Below, in pieces: positions 1 through 6,024 of a stretch of DNA of 6,121 bases. The DNA is from an uncultured bacterium. GTDB taxonomy: Bacteria > Bacteroidota > Bacteroidia > CAILMK01. Position numbers and translations under genes: made by a program. The stretch lies in the NCBI GenBank assembly GCA_903835275.1, contig CAILMK010000690.1, forward strand, positions 1-6,121, read 5' to 3'. Each line of letters begins with the position of its first letter. The first letter of the stretch is position 1. Below the pieces are notes generated by a model. The model saw nothing but the letters and a program-made list of their open reading frames with translations. It was not told the origin of the DNA and did not search any database.

Positions 1-1775
1 CTGCCAACCCTTCCCCGTAACTGGTGCAATTGAGAAAGCCCGAAACGCTCCGCACTTTCAATAAGCATGATGGAGGCATTGGGTACATCCACTCCAACCT
101 CAATAACGGTAGTACTTACAAGGATATTGGTCTCTCCTTTTTTGAAACGTTGCATTTCAAATTCCTTGGTAGCGGCCGGCATTCTTCCATGCACTATTCC
201 GACATGATACTTTGGCCTCGGAAAATCCCTTTCTATGCCTTCAAATCCTGCCATGAGGTTATTGTAATCCAGGGTTTCGGATTCTTCTATGAGCGGATAA
301 ACAATATAGACCTGCCTTCCTGTGGAAATTTCTTTCCGGATGAATTCAAAAACTTTCAGGCGCTGACTTTCGTATGCATGACTCGTGGAAATTTCCTTTC
401 TTCCCGGCGGTAACTGGTCGATCACTGATATATCCAGATCACCATATAATGTCATTGCAAGGGTTCGTGGAATAGGAGTGGCAGTCATTACCAGTATATG
501 CGGTGGAATGCGCCCCTTGCCCCATAAACGGGCACGCTGTTGTACACCGAAGCGGTGCTGCTCATCAATAACGACAATACCAAGGCTGGGGAATTTTACC
601 CAGTCTTCCAGCAGCGCGTGTGTACCGATGAGGATATGCAATTCTCCTTTTTCCAGTTCCTCGCCAATGATCCTTCGTGCTTTTGTTTTGGTACTGCCGG
701 TTAGTAAGCGTACACCGATTCCCAAACCCGATACCATCTTAGAAATATTCTGAAAATGTTGCGTAGCCAGGATTTCTGTCGGCGCCATGATGCATGCCTG
801 CATGTTATTATCCAGGGCAAGTAACATTGCCATTAGCGCCACTACTGTTTTTCCACTGCCTACGTCCCCCTGAAGCAGACGGTTCATTTGCTTGCCGGTT
901 TTCATGTCGAGGCGTATTTCACGGAGTACACGCTTTTGTGCATCGGTCAATTCAAAGGCAAGATGCTTGTTGTAAAAATCATTGAAATGATCGCCTACCT
1001 TGTCAAATACATATCCTTTAATATCCTTATCGCGGTTCTTTCTTATTTGCAACATCCGCATCTGTATGAAAAATAATTCTTCAAACTTCAGGCGGAAATT
1101 AGCCTGTTTTTGTTTTTCAAAATCAACCGGGAAATGAATATAATAAAATGCATCCTTTCGGGAAATAAACTGGTTCTTGCGTACAATTTCAGAAGGAAAA
1201 AACTCATTCAGTTCGGGACTTAATTTTTCGAAAAGCACCACGATCATTTTATGAATGGCAGAGCTATCCAGCCCTTTTCGTTTCATCTTTTCAGTTACGG
1301 TATAGATGGGCATTACCTTTACCAGATGAGAAAGATCCTTGTTCTCTTCCAGCTTTTCAAGCTCCGGATGTATGATGCTGAATTTGTTTTGGTATAATTG
1401 GGGCTTGCCGAAGGCAAGGAATTCCATGCCCGGCTTTATGAATTGCTTTATCCACGATGCTTTTTGAAACCAGACCAGTTCCATTACTCCGGTTCCATCC
1501 GAAAAGGTAGCAACCAGCCTTTTTGCTTTTAATTGACCGATCTCCTGTACTTTTTCAATTTTACCCGCTATCTGTATATAGGGAAGATCAACATTGAGGC
1601 TTTCAATTTTATGAATGCTGCTCCTGTCAATATATTTATAAGGGAAATGATAAAGAAGGTCTTCAAAAGTAACCAGCCCCAGTTCTTTTTTGAGCAATTC
1701 CGCCTTGTCAGGGCCTATGCCTTTTAAAAATGTAAGTTGTGTATTTAGAAGCTCAAAAAGCAAAATGCCTGTCAA
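1..1775 (-). CDS. recG: ATP-dependent DNA helicase RecG (partial, C-terminus beyond window)
   Basis: Superfamily 2 helicase that remodels stalled replication forks and branched recombination intermediates in the cytoplasm. The minus strand is open from 1775 to base 1, giving 591 codons; full RecG is about 690-700 aa, so roughly the last 110 residues are missing. The N-terminal wedge/OB region opens with FLKGIGPDKAELLKKELG. Helicase motifs follow in order: Walker A GDVGSGKT (about residues 303-310), APTEILA, GTHALL, the DEQH box (404-407), MTATPIPRT (from 430), STTVIEVGVDVP, and motif VI QLHQLRGRVG at the very edge. The Walker A lysine falls near residue 309, as in known RecG. No ATG lies between the gldD stop and the conserved N-terminus. 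I chose TTG at 1773-1775; TTG at 1761-1763 is an equal alternative. The frame is the same as gldD's, separated by the TAA at 1800-1802. It is probably the last visible gene of the leftward operon. Identity is very secure, the start is not. Confidence 0.96.
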   Translation of the reverse strand, partial: MTGILLFELLNTQLTFLKGIGPDKAELLKKELGLVTFEDLLYHFPYKYIDRSSIHKIESLNVDLPYIQIAGKIEKVQEIGQLKAKRLVATFSDGTGVMELVWFQKASWIKQFIKPGMEFLAFGKPQLYQNKFSIIHPELEKLEENKDLSHLVKVMPIYTVTEKMKRKGLDSSAIHKMIVVLFEKLSPELNEFFPSEIVRKNQFISRKDAFYYIHFPVDFEKQKQANFRLKFEELFFIQMRMLQIRKNRDKDIKGYVFDKVGDHFNDFYNKHLAFELTDAQKRVLREIRLDMKTGKQMNRLLQGDVGSGKTVVALMAMLLALDNNMQACIMAPTEILATQHFQNISKMVSGLGIGVRLLTGSTKTKARRIIGEELEKGELHILIGTHALLEDWVKFPSLGIVVIDEQHRFGVQQRARLWGKGRIPPHILVMTATPIPRTLAMTLYGDLDISVIDQLPPGRKEISTSHAYESQRLKVFEFIRKEISTGRQVYIVYPLIEESETLDYNNLMAGFEGIERDFPRPKYHVGIVHGRMPAATKEFEMQRFKKGETNILVSTTVIEVGVDVPNASIMLIESAERFGLSQLHQLRGRVG

Positions 1776-1799
1776 TAATTGAAAATTAAAGCAAGATGT

Positions 1800-2420
1800 T
1801 TATTTCCACCTGAGGGTTTTAAGCATAGTATCAATATCCTTCCTGATAAAATGCACCATGGGGTCTATGGAATCCCTGTTAGGATGGGTATTAAAATATA
1901 ATGCACCCCTCAGGTAGTGGGAAGTGCTGTCTGTCGCGTAAAACTGAATGGTGGAGGCTGTATTGCCGCCAAGCTCATAGAATATCCCTCCTACATGATG
2001 CCCATAACTAAAGATACTTTCATTAATGTCTTCCGCACGGCTGGAATGCTTGTAAGCAAAATCATGCGCTTCCTCCACCATTTTGGAAAATTGTTTTTTA
2101 TCATTGAAATCAAAATAGCTCAGGTGCAATGTTGCATTAAAAGGTTTGTATTCTACATTTATCCAACAAGGATTTGCTCCGCGTTCCGCGCTTTTTTCAA
2201 CAGTGGCATAATCAGGATATGTAAATGCAAAAGGGCAATCCTGACTATACTCCACATAGTTTCTTTTTGGATAATTCACGCGTGGATAGGAGGAAGGCTT
2301 CGCGGAATAATCCTCGTTGCATGATGAAAAACAAAATATAAATATCAAAAGAAATCCCGTGGAAAACAATGCCTTCATTAATTGAATGGATTTGATATTT
2401 TTTTTAATGTGCCTTGTCAT
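1800..2420 (-). CDS. gldD: Gliding motility lipoprotein GldD
   Basis: Resembles GldD, a lipoprotein required for gliding motility in Flavobacterium and widespread in Bacteroidota, where gliding is linked to the type IX secretion machinery. Its biochemical role is not known. The protein has a hydrophobic signal segment (FSTGFLLIFIFCFSSC) ending in a lipobox cysteine, codon 2319-2321, so it should be lipidated and exported. After it come family-like stretches: SYPRVNYPKRNYVEY, CPFAFTYPDYA, CWINVEYKPFNATLHLSY, FAYKHSSRAEDI, and STIQFYATDSTSHYLRGALY with FNTHPNRDSIDP near the end. The start chosen is ATG at 2418-2420 (206 aa), 4 bases after the exporter stop. ATG at 2436-2438 would overlap the exporter, and ATG at 2376-2378 would leave a standard 20-residue lipoprotein signal and a more usual length of about 190 aa. 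It is followed closely by recG with no terminator. Naming rests on recognition of the conserved blocks, not on a search. Confidence 0.88.
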   Translation of the reverse strand: MTRHIKKNIKSIQLMKALFSTGFLLIFIFCFSSCNEDYSAKPSSYPRVNYPKRNYVEYSQDCPFAFTYPDYATVEKSAERGANPCWINVEYKPFNATLHLSYFDFNDKKQFSKMVEEAHDFAYKHSSRAEDINESIFSYGHHVGGIFYELGGNTASTIQFYATDSTSHYLRGALYFNTHPNRDSIDPMVHFIRKDIDTMLKTLRWK

Positions 2421-2424
2421 GTTT

Positions 2425-3066
2425 TTAAAAATGTACATAAGGCAAAATAATGTATCTGGTTACATAAACGCTACCAACGATAATAAGTAAGGCTCCGCCG
2501 AATCTATTTACGTAAAATAACACCTTATCAGTAATAATTGTCCTTAGTTTATTGGCATAATATGATTTCAACAGATCAGTTCCGAATACCGTAGCCATGC
2601 AGCCGAAAAAGAAAGCAAAGAGTCGCTGCGTTTCACCTTCATAGGCTACCTGTATAGTGGATACAACTCCCAGCCAATAAATGAAACCGGATGGACTGAT
2701 TGCATTTACAAGAAAGCCTTTAATGAACACTTTGTAATGGGTGGTTTTTTCGGGAATAACATTTACATCATGAATGTGGTAATCCTTGAAAATCATTATA
2801 AATCCGTAACCCAGTAAAAAAAGTCCGCCAATGATAGGAAGGATAAGTTTTAAGTTGATATGTGGTCCGAATGCAGATACCCCGAAAAATGCCATGATGA
2901 AATATGTCATGTCACTCAGGATAATGCCACCTGAAAATAATACGCCGTCACGAAAACCTTTCCTGATGGATGTCTGCAACAGAACAAAAAATACGGGGCC
3001 TACAAATATGGCAAGCAAGAGCCCTGCACCAATACCGTGTAAAATAGCTAATAGAATTCCAGTCAT
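2425..3066 (-). CDS. LysE family translocator (amino acid/metabolite exporter)
   Basis: An inner-membrane protein of 213 aa, the usual LysE/RhtB-family length, which exports amino acids or related small molecules. About six hydrophobic segments can be seen, near residues 5-30, 43-63, 73-93, 115-139, 147-166 and 186-208. Segment one carries the family's GP motif followed by a basic loop (GPVFFVLLQTSIRKGFRDG, residues 23-41). A second typical element is NAISPSGFIYWLG (121-133), matching the N-P/S-x-F-W region of the family. The substrate cannot be read from sequence. It sits 26 bases downstream of the GH3-family gene and 4 bases upstream of the preferred gldD start, so it is probably co-transcribed with both. 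Export of a product of the GH3-like enzyme is an attractive but untested idea. The start MTGILLAILHG leads straight into the first membrane segment, and no better ATG exists. Confidence 0.9.
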   Translation of the reverse strand: MTGILLAILHGIGAGLLLAIFVGPVFFVLLQTSIRKGFRDGVLFSGGIILSDMTYFIMAFFGVSAFGPHINLKLILPIIGGLFLLGYGFIMIFKDYHIHDVNVIPEKTTHYKVFIKGFLVNAISPSGFIYWLGVVSTIQVAYEGETQRLFAFFFGCMATVFGTDLLKSYYANKLRTIITDKVLFYVNRFGGALLIIVGSVYVTRYIILPYVHF

Positions 3067-3092
3067 TTACAGCAAAGGTACATATCCGGCAC

Positions 3093-4628
3093 TTATGCGC
3101 CAATAGTATTCTTGGAAATGAACTGAAGCCAGCTATCCAGCTGTTGTTTTTTCAAAACCTTGGGAAATTTGATCTGAGCCCCTTCAAGCCCCTGCTCTTT
3201 CAGCCATCCAAGGAAAAGTTTATGCGGGATAATATCTACAACAATGCCTTTCAGGGCGTGGCCGCGTTCAACACGGTAATCGTCGTTCAATTCTTTCAGG
3301 TAAAAATCAAGTTTTTCCTTTAATAATTCCGCATCTACCGCATTTTCCACGGATATGTACCAATGGTGGCCATATAATCCCTCAAAAGGAACGCCGCAAA
3401 CAGTAAACTCCTTTATATGAACATTCAAGGCATCAGATACCAGCTCAATTGCCTTATTCATATTTTCAACGCTAAGGTGTTCACCGCAAAGGCTGAGATA
3501 ATGCTTGGTACGCCCTATGATTTTAATTTCCTTTTTATCAATATCCGTGAACCTGATGACATCCCCGATGGAATACCGCCAGGCACCCGCACAGGTACTC
3601 ATTAAAAGGGCGTAATCGGTATCCGCATCCACTTGATTTATGTCCAGGCTTACGGCGTTCGGATTTATATTACCATCTTCATCAACATTCTCCGAATTAA
3701 AAGGTACGAATTCATAAAAAATCCCATTCCTGATCAGCATACGCATGCCTTCGGCTTCAGGAAAGCGTTGATAGGCAACAAATCCCTCCGAAGCAAGGTA
3801 GGTTTCCAGGTATACCAATGGCTTGCCAAGCAGCTTTTCAAAGCTCTTACGATATGGATCAAATGCGATACCCCCATGGGTAAATACAGCCAGATTGGGC
3901 CATATATCATGTATATTGTCAACCTTGTGATATTCAATGATCCGTTCCATCAGCAACTGAAACCAGGAAGGAACTCCGCAAATGGCACCAATATCCCAGT
4001 TATGAGCCTCACGAGTGATCATGTCCAGTTTATCCTGCCAGTTTCGTGTGCGGGATATTTCCCTGCCGGGTTTATAAAAAGGCTGGAACCAGAAGGGTAG
4101 CCTTCCTGTGGTAATACCGCTAAGATCACCTGCATAATGGATACCGTTAAATTCCAGGCTGGTACTACCTCCGAGCATAAGAATGCCCTTTTCGTAAAAG
4201 TTTTCAGGGAGGTCACAATTCGCAAGGGCGAATATTTGTTTTACAGATGCGCGCTGAATGGCTTTTAGCATTGCGCTCGTCACCGGAATGTATTTTGATG
4301 AACCTGTTGAAGTGCCTGAGCTGAGTGCAAAATACTGGACCTTTCCCGGCCAGCAAACATCATGCTCACCCTGCAAGGAGGTGCGCCACCATTCATTGAA
4401 TATGGTTTCGTAATCGAATATAGGCACCTGCTCCTTGAATACCTTTACCCGGTCATCGTATTGCAATATTTTCTGGAAATTGTATTCTTTGCCGAAATAG
4501 GTGTGCTGTGCCTTGGTCAGCAGTTTGGTAAGAGTCCTTTTTTGAGAGGTATAAGCATCATATTTAAGAAGCGGAACTCTCCTCGTCATCCCCAATCCGA
4601 ACTTTAAAACGATACCAATTGATGCCAT
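3093..4628 (-). CDS. GH3 auxin-responsive promoter family protein (acyl-adenylate-forming enzyme)
   Basis: A bacterial member of the GH3 family within the ANL adenylating superfamily. Plant GH3 enzymes adenylate jasmonate or auxin and join them to amino acids; the substrates of bacterial members are largely unknown. Numbering from the upstream ATG at 4670, the ATP phosphate-binding loop SSGTSTGSSKYIPVT is at 117-131, YLETYLASEGF at 287-297 and WRYSIGDVIRFTD at 364-376; these are the three expected nucleotide-binding motifs. A C-terminal lid domain follows (GRTKHYLSLCGEHLS; GAQIKFPKVL near the end). All key regions look intact. I prefer ATG at 4626-4628 (MASIGIVLKFGLG, 511 aa), because the 14 residues before it do not look like the family and the promoter lies so close upstream that ATG 4670 would have a leader of only about 12 bases. 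It is the first gene of a leftward operon with the LysE exporter, gldD and recG. Confidence 0.92.
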   Translation of the reverse strand: MASIGIVLKFGLGMTRRVPLLKYDAYTSQKRTLTKLLTKAQHTYFGKEYNFQKILQYDDRVKVFKEQVPIFDYETIFNEWWRTSLQGEHDVCWPGKVQYFALSSGTSTGSSKYIPVTSAMLKAIQRASVKQIFALANCDLPENFYEKGILMLGGSTSLEFNGIHYAGDLSGITTGRLPFWFQPFYKPGREISRTRNWQDKLDMITREAHNWDIGAICGVPSWFQLLMERIIEYHKVDNIHDIWPNLAVFTHGGIAFDPYRKSFEKLLGKPLVYLETYLASEGFVAYQRFPEAEGMRMLIRNGIFYEFVPFNSENVDEDGNINPNAVSLDINQVDADTDYALLMSTCAGAWRYSIGDVIRFTDIDKKEIKIIGRTKHYLSLCGEHLSVENMNKAIELVSDALNVHIKEFTVCGVPFEGLYGHHWYISVENAVDAELLKEKLDFYLKELNDDYRVERGHALKGIVVDIIPHKLFLGWLKEQGLEGAQIKFPKVLKKQQLDSWLQFISKNTIGA

Positions 4629-4686
4629 ATTCCAATAAACAATTAACGGTGATTCTGTGGCATAAAACAAACCCTTTTATGCTCTG

Positions 4687-4694
4687 CAAAGATA
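4687..4694 (-). promoter_or_regulatory. Bacteroidota-type -7 promoter box for the GH3-lysE-gldD-recG series
   Basis: On the minus strand this reads TATCTTTG, a perfect match to the Bacteroidota -7 consensus TAnnTTTG. It predicts a transcript start around 4680-4683, giving a leader of about 54 bases before the preferred GH3 start. No convincing TTTG -33 element sits at the usual 19-base spacing, so the upstream half is weak. It is the only such box seen just ahead of the gene series, which supports a single operon. Confidence 0.6.
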
Positions 4695-4767
4695 CGCTTA
4701 ATCATTGTTGCAGATGTTTTTAAATGGTTAAATTGCCAAAAGGCTCGCTTTTATGGATAGAATTTCA

Positions 4768-4775
4768 TAATTTTG
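4768..4775 (+). promoter_or_regulatory. -7 promoter box for tRNA-Arg
   Basis: TAATTTTG, followed by CAGCC, matches the Bacteroidota -7 consensus TAnnTTTG perfectly. It lies 17 bases before the mature tRNA 5' end, a sensible distance for a tRNA promoter with a short processed leader. A T-run at 4749-4753 could contribute to the -33 region, but no clear TTTG is present. It faces away from the GH3 promoter about 75 bases to the left. Confidence 0.65.
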
Positions 4776-4792
4776 CAGCCCTGAATTTTATT

Positions 4793-4864
4793 GGTCCCGT
4801 AGTTCAACGGATAGAATAGGAGTTTCCTAAACTCTAGATACGTGTTCGATTCACGTCGGGACCA
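4793..4864 (+). tRNA. tRNA-Arg (anticodon CCT)
   Basis: A full cloverleaf can be folded by eye. The acceptor stem GGTCCCG (4793-4799) pairs with CGGGACC (4857-4863), and the discriminator is A4864. The D stem is GTTC/GAAT with one wobble pair. The anticodon stem GGAGT (4819-4823) pairs with ACTCT (4831-4835) around the loop TTCCTAA, placing CCT at 4826-4828; it reads the arginine codon AGG. The variable loop is AGAT, and the T stem ACGTG/CACGT closes the loop TTCGATT. The 3' CCA is not encoded (the next bases are CAA) and would be added by the nucleotidyltransferase. All stems are intact. The 3' half of tRNA genes is a common target for integrases, which matters because the DNA to the right changes character. 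Confidence 0.97.
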
Positions 4865-4895
4865 CAAATAATTGAATAAAAGTAATTTATAAAGG

Positions 4896-4927
4896 AAACC
4901 GACATTTTCAAAATGTCGGTTTTTTTT
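4896..4927 (+). terminator. Rho-independent terminator after tRNA-Arg
   Basis: An inverted repeat, ACCGACATTTT (4898-4908) against AAAATGTCGGT (4910-4920), extends by two more A-T pairs and is followed directly by a T-run through 4927. With a realistic loop, the stem is ACCGACAT/ATGTCGGT closed by the T/A-rich centre. The strong stem plus T-tract on the plus strand fits an intrinsic terminator for the tRNA transcript, 32 bases after its 3' end. Confidence 0.88.
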
Positions 4928-5114
4928 ATAAAGGACAATATTAGGACAACTATTTACTTGGAATCTCTTCTTCCGAATTCCTTCAAAGTTTCAAATTCTT
5001 CATAGGTAGAATCCGAGAAACACATAAAAAATCCACTCTTTCTGAAAACTTTTCCAAACTCAGATATATAAGTCTATGAACTGAACAAAACGGTTCAAAA
5101 AACTACATACCTAT
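4928..5114. other. AT-rich spacer between tRNA terminator and first small gene
   Basis: No convincing gene lies here. It holds two direct copies of AGGACAA 11 bases apart (4932-4938 and 4943-4949). A short minus-strand open stretch (4954-5073) ends in a TAA. A small inverted motif lies shortly before the gene at 5115: TGAACTGAAC at 5077-5086, with GTTCA at 5093-5097 able to pair with either TGAAC. No TAnnTTTG box is visible ahead of 5115, so its promoter is unknown; it may be of a divergent type. Confidence 0.5.
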
Positions 5115-5357
5115 ATGAAAAATGGAAAACACGTTCAAACAGATTTTATAAAGTTTATCATTGAGAAATACTCAAACATTGACTTAGAGGATGAAACCTT
5201 AAAATTAGATAATGAAAGTCAGGATGAAAAAGAAAGTAAACCGAAGAACAGTAAGTCAAAAAAGGATGAGGAGGATGTAAATGAGGAAGATGACGAAATA
5301 ATCGAAAAACTTTTAACCGAGTATCAAAAAGTTAAAAAGGAATATGAAAGTTATTGA
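5115..5357 (+). CDS. Small highly charged hypothetical protein
   Basis: I do not recognise the family. The 80-aa product has three visible parts: an N-terminal segment likely to be helical (residues 1-24, FIKFIIEKYSNIDL), a low-complexity linker packed with E, D, K and S (about 25-58), and a C-terminal amphipathic helix (EIIEKLLTEYQKVKKEYE, about 61-78). It has no signal peptide or membrane segment, so it is probably cytosolic. The helix-linker-helix layout suggests a protein-protein adaptor or an accessory to a DNA-binding partner. It overlaps the next gene by 14 bases, which points to translational coupling and a joint role. Codon use favours AAA, GAA and AGT, more AT-rich than the genes left of the tRNA, as expected of acquired DNA. 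It is probably real because of the overlap and the ordered ends, but its function is open. Confidence 0.6.
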   Translation: MKNGKHVQTDFIKFIIEKYSNIDLEDETLKLDNESQDEKESKPKNSKSKKDEEDVNEEDDEIIEKLLTEYQKVKKEYESY

Positions 5358-5565
5358 ATACAGGATAAACGGAGGTGATATACTTTACGATTTTAATACT
5401 ATCAGGATCATGTTGAAAACTGATAGGTCTAAACTCCAAAGAGATCTGAAAAGGGTTTCTGGTAAGGAGTATGTCAAATATAAAAACCAATATCTTTATA
5501 AGGAAGAAACTCTTTTTCTATTGATGGAAGAACAACTTTTCGAGAGGTTGGATAAAATGAAATGA
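5344..5565 (+). CDS. Small putative DNA-binding protein with MerR/excisionase-like HTH pattern
   Basis: The product is 73 aa. After a short N-terminal strand-like part (VIEYRINGGDILYDF), the pattern is a helix (TIRIMLKT), a turn, a second basic helix (DRSKLQRDLKRV), a beta-hairpin wing (YVKYKNQYLYKEETL) and a final helix (FLLMEEQLFERLDKM). That order, including the Y-x-x-x-x-Y-L-Y wing followed by a leucine-rich helix, resembles the winged helix-turn-helix of MerR-type regulators and phage or transposon excisionases, as well as HTH_17-type proteins. I read this from pattern only and name no gene. The start ATG lies inside the end of the preceding gene, so the two are probably translated together. 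A role in controlling transcription or recombination of an integrated element would fit the tRNA-adjacent site. The alternative is a structural small protein with no DNA contact. Confidence 0.62.
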   Translation: MKVIEYRINGGDILYDFNTIRIMLKTDRSKLQRDLKRVSGKEYVKYKNQYLYKEETLFLLMEEQLFERLDKMK

Positions 5566-5572
5566 ACAAAGT

Positions 5573-5725
5573 ATGGACTTTCAGAAAATTAGAAGTATAG
5601 AGGATCGAATTTCAAAGAATAGGGAAAGATTAATGAATGAAAGAGACACAAAGATGAAGGAACAATTGAGACTGAAAATTGGAATTGATGAATACAAAGT
5701 AAAATTGGAAAGATTGAAGAAATAA
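5573..5725 (+). CDS. Short coiled-coil hypothetical protein (50 aa)
   Basis: A short frame begins 7 bases after the preceding stop and encodes MDFQKIRSIEDRISKNRE, then further helix-forming residues, ending KVKLERLKK before TAA. It is rich in K, E, R and M with regularly spaced hydrophobic residues (I, L, M), typical of a single amphipathic helix or coiled coil. There is no membrane segment or cysteine. It shares the strand, the tight spacing and the AT-rich codon use of the two genes before it, which is the main argument that it is translated. I do not recognise a family. AT-rich A/G-heavy DNA can give such helical peptides by chance, so confidence is moderate. Confidence 0.4.
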   Translation: MDFQKIRSIEDRISKNRERLMNERDTKMKEQLRLKIGIDEYKVKLERLKK

Positions 5726-5898
5726 CGGTTAATAAGTTAATGGTCATGAGATTGATTGTAGAAGAGTTTTGATGAATAAGTTTTCAATCTAAAAAAGACC
5801 CAGTTAAACTTCTGAAAAAAGGTTTCATCATTCCGGTATATATATACCTCAATTTAGATTGGGGTGTGGTTGTCCTATTATAAAAATTAGATCCCAAT
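5726..5898. promoter_or_regulatory. Intergenic region with palindrome and hairpin ahead of an interrupted gene
   Basis: No gene is seen in these 173 bases. They hold a perfect 14-base palindrome, GGTATATATATACC (5835-5848). A hairpin overlaps it, CCTCAAT (5847-5853) pairing with ATTGGGG (5858-5864) around the loop TTAG, with one G-T pair. The inverted motif TTGTCCT lies at 5870-5876. The palindrome sits about 50 bases before the ATG at 5899, where an operator would be expected. Because the palindrome and hairpin share two bases, they could not form fully at the same time in RNA. No TAnnTTTG box is visible; TATAAA at 5880-5885 is a possible but weak promoter element. Confidence 0.4.
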
Positions 5899-6024
5899 AT
5901 GAAACAGTTTAAGACTAGAACCTATGAAATAAACCCTGATCAATTGAAGATACTAAATGATGTTAAATCATTACCTCAAAAATATCTCCACTATGTCATA
6001 GGATGGAAAACTCGGTCAAATTGA
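5899..6024 (+). pseudogene. 5' fragment of an unidentified gene, interrupted by an inserted element
   Basis: The frame from the ATG encodes MKQFKTRTYEINPDQLKIL, then continues through SLPQKYLHYVIGW before KTRSN and a TGA. The first 35 or so codons look like ordinary AT-rich coding sequence. The last few residues and the stop fall inside GC-richer DNA that carries the 24-base repeats, so the natural gene was probably longer and its remainder lies beyond the insert. I do not recognise the family from so short an N-terminus. A mobilisation, replication or recombinase gene of the element is possible, but nothing in the residues shows it. If the repeats are native rather than an insert, this would instead be a complete 41-aa ORF. 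Confidence 0.5.

Noticed and set aside
24..985. Several plus-strand ORFs opposite recG (24-413, 385-753, 794-985)
   Set aside because: They are antisense to a continuous RecG frame with all helicase motifs; their translations have no coherent domain.
1917..2324. A 135-aa plus-strand ORF
   Set aside because: It lies entirely opposite gldD, whose lipobox and conserved blocks are clear. Cysteine- and isoleucine-rich translation is typical of an antisense shadow.
3633..4100. A 155-aa plus-strand ORF and smaller minus-strand ORFs at 3734-3937 and 4019-4225
   Set aside because: All are in other frames of the GH3-family gene, which has all its motifs intact in one frame.
4629..4670. 14-residue N-terminal extension of the GH3-family protein from ATG 4670
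   Set aside because: The extension does not look like the family's N-terminus and would leave a leader of only about 12 bases from the predicted transcript start. Not excluded, only less likely.
4896..4927. Attachment-site core within the terminator
   Set aside because: The perfect inverted repeat with T-run is fully explained as the tRNA terminator, and no second copy is in the window.
5077..5097. Terminator from the TGAACTGAAC...GTTCA motif
   Set aside because: The stem is only 5 bp, followed by A rather than T on the plus strand. It may be a small operator, but there is too little to call it.
5753..5791. Very short peptides in the gap before 5899 (about 6-10 aa)
   Set aside because: Too short, with no supporting spacing or motif; could be leader peptides but nothing shows it.
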